Source: Enterococcus hulanensis (GTDB lineage: Bacteria > Bacillota > Bacilli > Lactobacillales > Enterococcaceae). From it: 64,000 nucleotides of DNA. Both the position numbers and the translations under genes were made by a program. The stretch's first letter is position 1, and each line of letters opens with the position of its first letter. This document shows positions 39,127-46,796 of the stretch, in pieces. Location of the stretch: contig NZ_BJED01000019.1 in the NCBI RefSeq assembly GCF_005405485.1, positions 1 through 64,000 on the forward strand, in the 5' to 3' direction. The notes below the pieces were generated by a model, which saw only the letters and a list, made by a program, of their open reading frames with translations, was not told the DNA's origin and did no database searches.

Positions 39127-39267
39127 ATGAATATTAAGAAAAGAAAACTTCGCTTGATTGGAAATTCTGTTGTGATCTCGGTATCAACAGAGTTTTTAGG
39201 GGATTTTGATAATCTTAAAAGCAACATCACGGTCTTTCTTCAAGATCATCTGATAAACAATCATTAA
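39127..39267 (+). CDS. Small AbrB/MazE-like DNA-binding protein (46 aa)
   Basis: ATG 39127 to TAA 39267 encodes 46 residues. GGGAGG lies about 10 bases upstream. The sequence KRKLRLIGNSVVISVSTEFL matches the swapped-hairpin AbrB/MazE fold seen in antitoxins (pattern K-x-G-N-S-x-x-I-x-x). The C-terminal tail is short, unlike full MazE, and no toxin gene follows. A dyad TATACATTGTATA (39083-39095) precedes it and may be its own operator. It is monocistronic. Confidence 0.7.
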   Translation: MNIKKRKLRLIGNSVVISVSTEFLGDFDNLKSNITVFLQDHLINNH

Positions 39268-39299
39268 CAGTTTTTTATTCAAATTTTGGAAGTAAGATG

Positions 39300-39342
39300 A
39301 AAAAGGTTATGCAGATTATCGATTAACCTGCATAACCTTTTC
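39300..39342. terminator. Bidirectional terminator between AbrB-like and CPBP genes
   Basis: AAAAGGTTATGCAG and CTGCATAACCTTTT form a 14-bp perfect stem around a 13-base loop, with A and T tracts. Confidence 0.88.
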
Positions 39343-39348
39343 ATTTGT

Positions 39349-40152
39349 TTATAAATTTTCAAACGCTCGACTCTCATCCAATGAATTAAGCGGCTTCTTA
39401 GCATACATAAAACATACCATCAAAAGAATTGCGATAGTCAGTAACCCTGTTTCACCTACTAAATACGATTTGTACTCACCACTAATGGATTGATCTAATA
39501 GGATTTGAATGACAAAATTGTGAGTGAAATGAAAGAATGCTGCTGGCCACACACTTTTTGCTTTAACACTCAAATATGACATTGGATAAGACATGGCGAT
39601 ACATTGGATAACATATAAAGGGAGTTGATACCAAATTGGAATGCTAGAAACGTACCCCGTGATGATTAACGGCAGATGCCAAATCGCCCATATTACCCCT
39701 GTGAGAAATGCTCCTTTATGATACCCCAAAAGCTTGTATAGTTCACGATTTAAAAAGCCGCGCCAACCCAACTCTTCTCCAAGTGCTGTGATTAAGAATA
39801 TCAACATATACAAAATCAACGTAAATGGATTTTTTAAAAGCGTCCAAGCCATATTTCCTGAAATTACATCTTTTCCACTCAAGAATAAGTAGATACCATA
39901 GGACAAAATACTATAAATAAGTGGAATACCTATGCCTAATAAGACATATCGCAGTTTAAATTTCTTTAAGTTGAAAATCTTTTCTTTTGGATAATAGATT
40001 TTTTTGACAATTATTGCCGCCACTCCAGGACACCACATTAATAGATAAGCCATATTCATCCATTGGTAGTGGATAATAAGAAAGTAGAAGATTGCGCTTA
40101 AAGCAAAACAGATCATAAGAAATGATGAGATTGATTTTTTTGTATTTAGCAT
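39349..40152 (-). CDS. CPBP-family (CAAX-type) intramembrane metalloprotease
   Basis: A 267-residue membrane protein with about seven to eight segments. Motif 1 is EELGWRGFL, motif 2 WAIWHLPLI and motif 3 FFHFTHNFVI, the expected glutamates and histidines of the Abi/CPBP family. AAGGAG lies before the ATG. It is the third gene after a BcrA-like ABC exporter; such CPBP proteins often accompany bacteriocin processing or immunity genes. It probably belongs to the regulon of the adjacent two-component system. Confidence 0.88.
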   Translation of the reverse strand: MLNTKKSISSFLMICFALSAIFYFLIIHYQWMNMAYLLMWCPGVAAIIVKKIYYPKEKIFNLKKFKLRYVLLGIGIPLIYSILSYGIYLFLSGKDVISGNMAWTLLKNPFTLILYMLIFLITALGEELGWRGFLNRELYKLLGYHKGAFLTGVIWAIWHLPLIITGYVSSIPIWYQLPLYVIQCIAMSYPMSYLSVKAKSVWPAAFFHFTHNFVIQILLDQSISGEYKSYLVGETGLLTIAILLMVCFMYAKKPLNSLDESRAFENL

Positions 40153-40191
40153 AAAAGTCTCCTTAGGTTTTATAAAAGAATGCCTACAGAA

Positions 40192-40983
40192 CTAGATCAC
40201 ATCTGCTTCAGAATACACACGCATACCAAGGAACAGTACGATCGCATCTAAAATAATCCAAAACAGCAGAACCATCCCTACATACATCAGTGGAAATTCC
40301 CAAAATCTCGACAGCAAGGAAAAGGCTGACAAAGGATCGCAGAGTTTTAGCCATTCTGCGTTTGGAAACAGCTGATAGATTTGATAAGTGACGGATGGAA
40401 AAATGATTAATCCAATTAAATAAGAAGCAATGGTGATGCTTGTTTTCTTGGTAAAAACCAGCAGTCCACTCCCGATAGCGATCATCCCAAAATATAGCGG
40501 GATGGAAAGTATCAGTTGAGTTAAAATTCTGGAGATCATAGTTAGACTGAAGCCGCCAAATCCAAAAAGAATAACTCCTGCAATGCAGCTTACGATTAAG
40601 CAAACCAGCGTATAGATTAAACAGCATAGAAATCCGGTAATACATTTGGCAAAGTATACTTTTTTTCGATCCACGAAATAAGATAAGCTGTTGCGGATCG
40701 TTCCTGCTGAGTAATCTGCACCTAAAACCGCCACCGCAAACGCTAAGATAAAGAATGGGAATAACCCGTCATCGCGCATCTGCTGAACAAACTGCGCGCC
40801 GTTTGCAGGTAAGCTTCGAGCAGCACTGGCCGAAGATTGAACGCCCACACCGCCAAATCCGCTGCGTGAATTGAACATGTTGATCCCTGTAATAATGATG
40901 ATGACCATTCCTGCGAGAAAGACATTGCGCACGGCTGATCCTTTTTTTATGCGAAAAATATCTGATTTAATAATACTCGTCAT
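40192..40983 (-). CDS. ABC-2 type transporter permease
   Basis: A 263-residue membrane protein with six segments in the ABC-2/BcrB layout. The first segment lies at about residues 19-37, followed by a roughly 40-residue external loop containing low-complexity SSASAARSLPANG. GAGGGAG lies before the ATG. It is preceded by its ATPase partner 13 bases upstream, and the CPBP gene follows by about 40 bases. The resemblance is to peptide or lantibiotic self-protection exporters. Confidence 0.88.
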   Translation of the reverse strand: MTSIIKSDIFRIKKGSAVRNVFLAGMVIIIITGINMFNSRSGFGGVGVQSSASAARSLPANGAQFVQQMRDDGLFPFFILAFAVAVLGADYSAGTIRNSLSYFVDRKKVYFAKCITGFLCCLIYTLVCLIVSCIAGVILFGFGGFSLTMISRILTQLILSIPLYFGMIAIGSGLLVFTKKTSITIASYLIGLIIFPSVTYQIYQLFPNAEWLKLCDPLSAFSLLSRFWEFPLMYVGMVLLFWIILDAIVLFLGMRVYSEADVI

Positions 40984-40996
40984 ATCTTGTGCTCCC

Positions 40997-41914
40997 TCAA
41001 GCTATTTCATCGATAACATGGATGAAATAGTCTTCCAAATTTATTTTTACTTCGTTTGATGCATAGATTTTTATGCCGTTTGAGCTTAAAAGTTCGATTA
41101 CTTTCGAGGAATCCTTATGGCAGTCGAAAAGCCGAATTTCTTCAGTAGAATGAACTTCAAAGCGTTCTGGATTCATCGTCGAACTGAGAATTTCTCCTGC
41201 CTTCACCGCACTGCTCACCTTCATAGTGATGTATCCTTGCGTGTTTTTCTCTAATTCTTCTTTAGTAAACTCCTTTATGAGCTTGCCTTGATGAATAATT
41301 CCGTACCTTGTCGCTACCTGCGCAAGCTCTGAAAGGATATGACTCGAAATCAGAATCGTAATCTGTTTCTCTTGATTCAGCTTACTGATGATTTCGCGAA
41401 ACTCGATCATTCCGCTTGGGTCTAATCCATTGATCGGTTCATCTAGGATCAATAATTCAGGATCACCCATGATTGCTAATGCTAGTCCAAGCCGTTGCTT
41501 CATACCAAGAGAGAACTGATTGAATCGTTTACTTCCGGTATTGTCTAGATTTACTAATTTCAGAACCCGTTCGATTTCATTTATATCCGCGATCTCTCTT
41601 TGGATGCGATAATATTCTAAATTTTCGCGTGCAGTCATTTTTGGAAAAAAAGCTGGGGTCTCGATCATCGCGCCAATTCTTTTTCTAGCTAGAATCAATT
41701 CGCGTTCTTCGCTGCTTTCAAAAAGTTCAAGATTCCCGCTGGTTGGGTGGATCAACGAGGTGATTATCCGTAATAAGGTGGTTTTCCCGGCCCCATTTTG
41801 ACCAATAAATCCATAGATATCACCTTTTCTTAACGCCATATTTATCGTTCTAATGCCGGCTCCGCCAGAATATTTTTTTGTTAAATCATTCGTTTTTAAA
41901 GTGGTTTCCTGCAT
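40997..41914 (-). CDS. ABC transporter ATPase, BcrA/lantibiotic-immunity type
   Basis: A 305-residue ATPase. It has Walker A GQNGAGKTT, signature FSLGMKQRL, Walker B LLILDEPINGLDPSG and the H-loop SSHIL. It carries the C-terminal extension of about 90 residues typical of BcrA-like drug or peptide exporters. AAAGAGG lies before the ATG. Its promoter carries a 13-base box also found before the response-regulator and Asp-box genes. It heads an ATPase-permease-CPBP operon. Confidence 0.92.
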   Translation of the reverse strand: MQETTLKTNDLTKKYSGGAGIRTINMALRKGDIYGFIGQNGAGKTTLLRIITSLIHPTSGNLELFESSEERELILARKRIGAMIETPAFFPKMTARENLEYYRIQREIADINEIERVLKLVNLDNTGSKRFNQFSLGMKQRLGLALAIMGDPELLILDEPINGLDPSGMIEFREIISKLNQEKQITILISSHILSELAQVATRYGIIHQGKLIKEFTKEELEKNTQGYITMKVSSAVKAGEILSSTMNPERFEVHSTEEIRLFDCHKDSSKVIELLSSNGIKIYASNEVKINLEDYFIHVIDEIA

Positions 41915-41966
41915 ATTGCGACCTCTTTTCTATTTGCCTTATGATTTTTTGAAATGTGCTGATCTC

Positions 41967-41992
41967 ACTATAGCGATTCAACCTATAATGAA
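41967..41992 (-). promoter_or_regulatory. Promoter with shared box before the BcrA-like ABC operon
   Basis: Minus strand: TTCATTATAGGTT, 7 bases, then TATAGT as -10. The same box and spacing occur at 44421-44446 and 44531-44556. Outer inverted arms GATTCAA...TTGAATC surround it (41975-42001). Confidence 0.75.
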
Positions 41993-42028
41993 CCTTGAAT
42001 CGTCAATCTCGCGTTGATCACGATGCAA

Positions 42029-42121
42029 AAAACTCACCAATTAAAAAAACTCCTCCCAACTAGAACTTAAATGTTTCTTTGTCCTAGTTAGGAGGAGCGG
42101 TTTTATTGTTGGTGAGTTTTT
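42029..42121. terminator. Nested hairpin terminator before the ABC operon
   Basis: The inner stem (ACTCCTCCCAACTAG / CTAGTTAGGAGGAG) and outer stem (AACTCACCAA / TTGGTGAGTT) have flanking A and T tracts. It ends transcription from the two-component operon and its small downstream gene. Confidence 0.8.
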
Positions 42122-42130
42122 GCTTAGACT

Positions 42131-42319
42131 TTATTTTTTGGGTGGTAAAACCATTTGGGCCATTTGAAGCCTCGACACTTCCATTTTAAACTGGTCCCGC
42201 AAGAAATTTTTTCCTGCTTGGTTTTCCTTTGGCTCGATGGTGATCGTACAAACATCTGTGTCGACATATAATTTCTCATTTTCTAAATAGGCTTTACCAA
42301 AATCATTTTTAAAATACAT
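42131..42319 (-). CDS. Small hypothetical protein downstream of the histidine kinase
   Basis: A 62-residue protein. AAAGGAGG lies 8 bases before ATG 42319; the longer frame to 42355 has no site. The sequence (MYFKNDFGKAYLENEKLYVD) is hydrophilic with a C-terminal LPPKK tail and no membrane segment. It lies 60 bases after the histidine kinase on the same strand and before a terminator. I do not recognise the family; an accessory role in the regulatory system is possible. Confidence 0.7.
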   Translation of the reverse strand: MYFKNDFGKAYLENEKLYVDTDVCTITIEPKENQAGKNFLRDQFKMEVSRLQMAQMVLPPKK

Positions 42320-42380
42320 ACTAAATTCCTCCTTTGTTTTAAAGAAGATACGCAACTTTCTCTTAATATATTTTTCTATA

Positions 42381-43703
42381 TCACGAAATTACTTTATATT
42401 TTCCATCTCTGCTATTCTTCGAAGGCAGGCAGATAGTAAACTCCGTCTCTTCCTTCACACTGCTTTTAACTTCGATCTTCCCGCCCAATTGCTCCACGAT
42501 ACTTTGAGCGATCGACAGTCCTAAGCCGTAGCTGCCTGCATATTTTTGCCGAACCTCATTCGTTCGATAAAAGCGGTCAAAAATTTTCGGAAGATCCTCT
42601 TCAGCGATTCCATCGCCAGTATTTATAAATTTGATCGTGGTTTCTTTGCCCTTTGTTCCTAGGAAAAGATCAAAGGAACCATTTTTATTGGTATATTTGC
42701 TGGCATTGTCCATAAAGATATCGAACAACTGACCTAATAGGTTTTCATCGGTTCTCGCTGTAACCTTCGCGATCGTTTTATTTACAGTGATCTGTTTTAC
42801 TTCGAACTTCGCTTCATAATGCGAAAACGAATGCTCCAAAACTCGATCAAGCTGCACCTCAGAAATCATCAGCTGCTCAAAGCTGGTATCTGTTTTTGCG
42901 ATTCTCAGCAGGTTATTGACTAAGCCATTCATTCGGTCGATGCCGCTAGAAATATTGTCTAACCATTTTAACTGCTCGCTGATCGTCTCGTCCTTACTAG
43001 TGTAAAGTACGCCAACATTCGTTGAAATAATACTTAGCGGTGTCTTCAATTCATGCGAGGCGTCGGCGACAAATTGCTTTTGTTTTTGCCAGGCCTCTTC
43101 CATTGGCCGGATCGCACGGTTGGTAAAATAAATAATAACCAAAAAGAAAAGAAGCATTAGTCCGATCCCTACAATAATCAACGTAATCGCCAGCGAAGAT
43201 AGACTCTTTTTCGAGTCGGTAATATCTAAAAAGCGCATGAGATAGGTTTCGTCATCTTTTTCGACAGATTGCTCCTTGCTGCCATAATCAAAATTCGCAA
43301 TCGCAGGCGCGACAACGTACTGCCATTCTCGTCCATTTATTTTCACAACTCCGCCCGCTCGGTTCTTCCACGCGTATTTGGCGGCCTTGTGGTATTGCTT
43401 TTTGGACAGCTTCAAGGCGGAATCGATCATCATCGGCTTGCCGGATTTATCTACTAGCATATTGAAATAGACTCCTGCGCCAGGAACGATGCGATTAATT
43501 TCCACCGTATCATCACTCTTTTCGTCAAAGGTTACCTTGCCGCCGGTAATTCGTAATTGCTCCGCCTGATTCAATTTTTCAAGGTTATCCGATTCTTGCT
43601 TTAGATACGTGGTGAGAAAAATCGCCGCAAAAGCTGTTGTCAAAATAATCGCTACAAAAATAGTCGTCAGCTTGATCAAGCGTTTTCTAAACTGATTAAT
43701 CAT
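42381..43703 (-). CDS. Sensor histidine kinase
   Basis: A 440-residue kinase. It has membrane segments at about 10-33 and 170-195, with a roughly 135-residue extracellular domain between. HisKA carries the phospho-His in DASHELKTPLS. HATPase shows the MDNASKYT N-box, KFINTGDGI and SYGLGLSIAQ. I use ATG 43703, which overlaps the regulator's stop by 8 bases; GTG starts at 43712-43715 are possible. Its long loop separates it from BceS-type intramembrane sensors despite the bacitracin-like transporter nearby. Confidence 0.93.
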   Translation of the reverse strand: MINQFRKRLIKLTTIFVAIILTTAFAAIFLTTYLKQESDNLEKLNQAEQLRITGGKVTFDEKSDDTVEINRIVPGAGVYFNMLVDKSGKPMMIDSALKLSKKQYHKAAKYAWKNRAGGVVKINGREWQYVVAPAIANFDYGSKEQSVEKDDETYLMRFLDITDSKKSLSSLAITLIIVGIGLMLLFFLVIIYFTNRAIRPMEEAWQKQKQFVADASHELKTPLSIISTNVGVLYTSKDETISEQLKWLDNISSGIDRMNGLVNNLLRIAKTDTSFEQLMISEVQLDRVLEHSFSHYEAKFEVKQITVNKTIAKVTARTDENLLGQLFDIFMDNASKYTNKNGSFDLFLGTKGKETTIKFINTGDGIAEEDLPKIFDRFYRTNEVRQKYAGSYGLGLSIAQSIVEQLGGKIEVKSSVKEETEFTICLPSKNSRDGKYKVIS

Positions 43704-44388
43704 CGCCTTCACCACTGGTAAATTCTAAACGGTAGCCTAAATTTCGTACAACCTTGATCTGAGTCACGCTCTCGACCTGCCTCAATTTTTTTCGTAAAAG
43801 CGACACATGCATCTCCACATGATTGTATTCCGCCTCGGAATCATAGCCCCAAACCTTTTCAATGATCCGATCCTTTGAAGATAGCTGCGGATAATTTGCC
43901 ACGAGCATTTCCAAAATATTGGCTTCTTTTTTGGTTAACCCCAGCTCTTCTGTTTGAGTTTTCAGACTTAAATTGTACGGATTCAGTTCAAAATCACCAA
44001 AGGCAAGAATGCCATCGATCTTAAAAGCCCCTTTGCGTCTGCCTAAAGCTTTTAAACGCGCCAATAATTCCTGATATTGGAAGGGCTTGCTCAAATAATC
44101 GTCCGCTCCGCTGTTCAAACCAGCGACTCGATCGTCTAATTCTCCTTTTGCCGTTAACATCAGAATCGGAATCTCGATCCCTGCTTCTCGTGCCTCCTTT
44201 AAGATCGCTAACCCATCTTTTTTAGGAAGCATGATATCTAAAATCGCTAAATCGTACACACCAGAAAGCAGGCAGTCTAATCCATATTCTCCTTCTGCCG
44301 CGATATCTACCATGTATCCTTGTTTTTTTAAAATTTGCGCCGTTGCCTCAGCCAACATCGCTTCATCTTCAACTAGTAAAAGTTTCAT
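43696..44388 (-). CDS. OmpR-family response regulator
   Basis: A 230-residue regulator. The receiver has D51 in LAILDIMLPKKD and Lys in DYLSKPF. The winged helix has VEMHVSLLRKKL and VRNLGYRL. AAGGAGG lies 7 bases before ATG 44388. Its promoter has a perfect TATAAT and the same box, at the same spacing, as the ABC operon and the divergent Asp-box gene, so autoregulation and control of both neighbours are likely. Confidence 0.94.
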   Translation of the reverse strand: MKLLLVEDEAMLAEATAQILKKQGYMVDIAAEGEYGLDCLLSGVYDLAILDIMLPKKDGLAILKEAREAGIEIPILMLTAKGELDDRVAGLNSGADDYLSKPFQYQELLARLKALGRRKGAFKIDGILAFGDFELNPYNLSLKTQTEELGLTKKEANILEMLVANYPQLSSKDRIIEKVWGYDSEAEYNHVEMHVSLLRKKLRQVESVTQIKVVRNLGYRLEFTSGEGDD

Positions 44389-44420
44389 TCATCGTCCTCC
44401 TTAACACTAGACTCTTTTCC

Positions 44421-44446
44421 ATTATAAAGGATCAAGCTCTAATGAA
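44421..44446 (-). promoter_or_regulatory. Promoter with shared box before the response-regulator operon
   Basis: Minus strand: TTCATTAGAGCTT, 7 bases, then TATAAT. The 15 bases ATTCAAGGTTCATTA at its upstream side are identical to those at the ABC operon promoter. Confidence 0.75.
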
Positions 44447-44530
44447 CCTTGAATTATAAAAATAACTAAATCAATAAAAACAATTGGTTCATTTTTAGCC
44501 AAAATCCTGATCCGATCTCTGAAGTACAGC

Positions 44531-44556
44531 TTCATTATAGGTTCGCCCGTTATATT
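44531..44556 (+). promoter_or_regulatory. Promoter with shared box before the Asp-box-repeat gene
   Basis: Plus strand: TTCATTATAGGTT, 7 bases, then TATATT. The 13-base box is identical to that of the ABC operon. The gene start follows 32 bases later. Confidence 0.75.
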
Positions 44557-44588
44557 GAAATCATCAAAATTGAAATGGGGTCGTTAAT

Positions 44589-45539
44589 ATGAATAACAGA
44601 AAACCAAAATCAGCTTGGTCCACTATCTTAAGGAATATTCCCTTCACAGTCAGAGTCGTCGTGGTCACAATTCTAGTAGGGCTTTCCCTTGTCTCCTATA
44701 ACATCGGTAAAGCTGTCACCGAGGCAAAGGCCAATAGCCAAGCGAATGTCTCCTTCTCCAACAAAAAGACGCAAAAAACTAAATTGGATGATGTAAAAAT
44801 CCGTCGCAATAACGGAAAATGGGAATTCTCTTCCGATGAAGGCTCTACTTGGTCCATAACACCGCCCGAAGGTATCTATGAAGACGAGAACGGTCGGCTG
44901 CGCTATAAAAATTCTACCTCAGAGAACATAACCAGCTCCGCTACTGAGGATACCTTCAAATTCCCATTCAGCGATAAAAATGGCAACGGTGTGATCATGA
45001 AACGAGAAGACGATAAATGGAAATTCTCTTCGGATGGCGGGAAAACTTGGACGGAAGAAAAACCAGATGGTGTAGAAATCGATAAGAATGGCAAATTAAC
45101 TTGGAAAAGCGAAGATAACCAAAACGTCTCGGAATTTGATCCAGAAAACAATCAATGGAAATATTCCGAAGATGGCGGAAAAACTTGGTCGGAACCATTA
45201 AAAGAAATAGAAGATTGGCTTGAGAATGGCTTCACTGTCCCAGTTGAAGGAGGTGTCTCGATGAAAATCAAAGATGGCAAGATCCAATACTCAACAGATG
45301 GTGGAAAAACTTGGTCCGAAGAAGCACCAGAAGGCTTTGAAGATAACAAAAAATCCGTCATCACTAAACAATCTGAAGACGGCAAAACTCTCTACTCCAC
45401 GGATGGCGGAAAGACTTGGTCCGAGGAAAAACCAGAAGGCTTTGAAATCCCAAACGTTGAAGATATCTTAGATTCCATCCCGGATGAACTATTGCCGAAG
45501 GATGAAGATTTAGGAGAAGGACAGTCAACGGCAATTTAA
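44589..45539 (+). CDS. Membrane-anchored Asp-box (BNR-like) repeat protein
   Basis: A 316-residue protein. A single N-terminal membrane segment (about residues 18-40, VRVVVVTILVGLSLVSYNIG) is followed by an extracellular part. That part has five Asp-box motifs (SxDxGxTW): SSDEGSTW, SSDGGKTW, SEDGGKTW, STDGGKTW and STDGGKTW. Spacing between motifs is about 35-60 residues and each is followed by a PEG/PDG turn. It lacks sialidase catalytic residues, so it is likely structural or ligand-binding. ATGGGG lies before the ATG. It is divergent from the two-component operon and shares its promoter box, so it is a probable target or accessory sensor. Confidence 0.82.
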   Translation: MNNRKPKSAWSTILRNIPFTVRVVVVTILVGLSLVSYNIGKAVTEAKANSQANVSFSNKKTQKTKLDDVKIRRNNGKWEFSSDEGSTWSITPPEGIYEDENGRLRYKNSTSENITSSATEDTFKFPFSDKNGNGVIMKREDDKWKFSSDGGKTWTEEKPDGVEIDKNGKLTWKSEDNQNVSEFDPENNQWKYSEDGGKTWSEPLKEIEDWLENGFTVPVEGGVSMKIKDGKIQYSTDGGKTWSEEAPEGFEDNKKSVITKQSEDGKTLYSTDGGKTWSEEKPEGFEIPNVEDILDSIPDELLPKDEDLGEGQSTAI

Positions 45540-45546
45540 AATCAGA

Positions 45547-45596
45547 AAAACCAAGCCAGACCTCCTCATGATTAAAGGGAGGTCTGGCTTGGTTTG
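45547..45596. terminator. Bidirectional terminator after the Asp-box-repeat gene
   Basis: AAACCAAGCCAGACCTCC and GGAGGTCTGGCTTGGTTT form an 18-bp perfect stem. Confidence 0.92.
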
Positions 45597-45642
45597 TTAA
45601 ACGTTAATACTTTCTTGATCATTCTATTCTTTTCAAGGGACC

Positions 45643-46161
45643 TTACAGCATCAGACCCATCACATAGAGATCGTAATATTTGCCATCAATCAATGTCGTA
45701 TTCTTCAATTCCCCTTCAATTTGGAAACCAAATTTTTTATACAATTCCACCGCCATTGTATTATCTTTTCTGGTGTCCAGCTGAATTTTGGTGGTAATGC
45801 CATTTGATTTACACCACTCAATCATGCGCCGGATCAATTCACTGCCAATCCCTTTTCCTTGGAATTTTTCAGTCACCACGATCCCTAGCTCCCCGCAATG
45901 TCTGGCCTTGATTTTATTACCGGAAGTAATGGTACCGAGGCCGATGATCTGATCTGCCGCTATCGCTAAGATCATGACCGAATTCGGCTGCTGGTCGGTA
46001 CTTATAATATTCGCCTTCTGCTCCTCCACGTTGAGTGGATACTCGTTCTCTACAAAGCTCAAATAGGTGGTCTCGCCACCCACACGATTATAAAATGCGA
46101 CAATCTCCTCCGCATCTTCTGGAACTGGATTTCTATAAATCACTTCATCTTTCAAAATCAT
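45643..46161 (-). CDS. GNAT-family N-acetyltransferase
   Basis: A 172-residue acetyltransferase with the acetyl-CoA-binding motif A (ELGIVVTEKFQGKGIGSELI) and motif B (LDTRKDNTMAVELYKKFGF). AAAGGGG lies 6 bases before ATG 46161; the frame continues upstream without a site. The closest general resemblance is to RimJ/RimL- or YjcK-like protein or polyamine acetyltransferases. The substrate is unknown. It stands alone. Confidence 0.88.
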   Translation of the reverse strand: MILKDEVIYRNPVPEDAEEIVAFYNRVGGETTYLSFVENEYPLNVEEQKANIISTDQQPNSVMILAIAADQIIGLGTITSGNKIKARHCGELGIVVTEKFQGKGIGSELIRRMIEWCKSNGITTKIQLDTRKDNTMAVELYKKFGFQIEGELKNTTLIDGKYYDLYVMGLML

Positions 46162-46323
46162 TTTATCCCCTTTCAAAATCCCTCTTTGTGAAAACGAATT
46201 CATTTTATGCTAAGGAAATTGTATATTTGGGGAAAATGGTTGTCAAGGAACTTTTCACCTAGCGAAATACCTCACCGCCTTGATCTTTAAATACCTTCAA
46301 TAGACGTGATAAAAAAAAGTAAA

Positions 46324-46363
46324 AAAGAATAGAGACCATTTTTGCTCAGTCTCTACTCTTTGC
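46324..46363 (-). terminator. Terminator of the RpiR-controlled mannose-family PTS operon
   Basis: On the minus strand AAAGAGTAGAGAC pairs with GTCTCTATTCTTT, followed by TTTAC. It lies 37 bases after the EIIA stop. Confidence 0.75.
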
Positions 46364-46399
46364 TACAAAACCATCAAAGGAACCAGTCATCATTCCATC

Positions 46400-46783
46400 T
46401 CAATTGATCTCTGTTAATGTATCTTCAAACAGCTCTTTTAAATAGTAAACTAGATCGTCCAACTCCTTCTCTCTGTTTAACAAGGCCTCCAACAGTAAAG
46501 GCATATTGAAGCCAGCCAACAAAGAAACATTCTCTTCTTTCTTTTTTAGAACCGTAGCAACATTTGTAGGTGTTCCTCCGACAATATCTGTCAAGATCAA
46601 TGTACCCGCTTCATTATCCAATGAATGATAGGCGTTTTGAGCCTCTTCTATGGTCATTGCTAAGTCCATTGTCTCTGTGAGTGTGAAAGAAGCTGTGTTG
46701 CTTTGATCACCAATTACCATTTCAGCGCTTTTCAATGCTTCTTTTGCATAGTTTCCGTGACTGCCAACGAGTATTGCGATCAT
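46400..46783 (-). CDS. PTS EIIA, mannose/fructose/sorbose family
   Basis: A 127-residue EIIA with phospho-His H9 in LVGSHGN and the second signature DIVGGTPTN. AAGGGAAG lies before the ATG. It is the last gene of an EIIB-EIIC-EIID-M20 hydrolase-EIIA operon and would take phosphate from HPr for the cognate EIIB. Confidence 0.92.
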   Translation of the reverse strand: MIAILVGSHGNYAKEALKSAEMVIGDQSNTASFTLTETMDLAMTIEEAQNAYHSLDNEAGTLILTDIVGGTPTNVATVLKKKEENVSLLAGFNMPLLLEALLNREKELDDLVYYLKELFEDTLTEIN

Positions 46784-46796
46784 TTTATCACTTCCC

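Noticed and set aside
39349-44388. Naming the exporter and two-component genes bcr, bce or a lantibiotic-immunity locus
   Set aside because: The kinase has a long extracellular loop unlike BceS, and no lantibiotic or bacitracin biosynthesis gene is present, so a specific name would be a guess.
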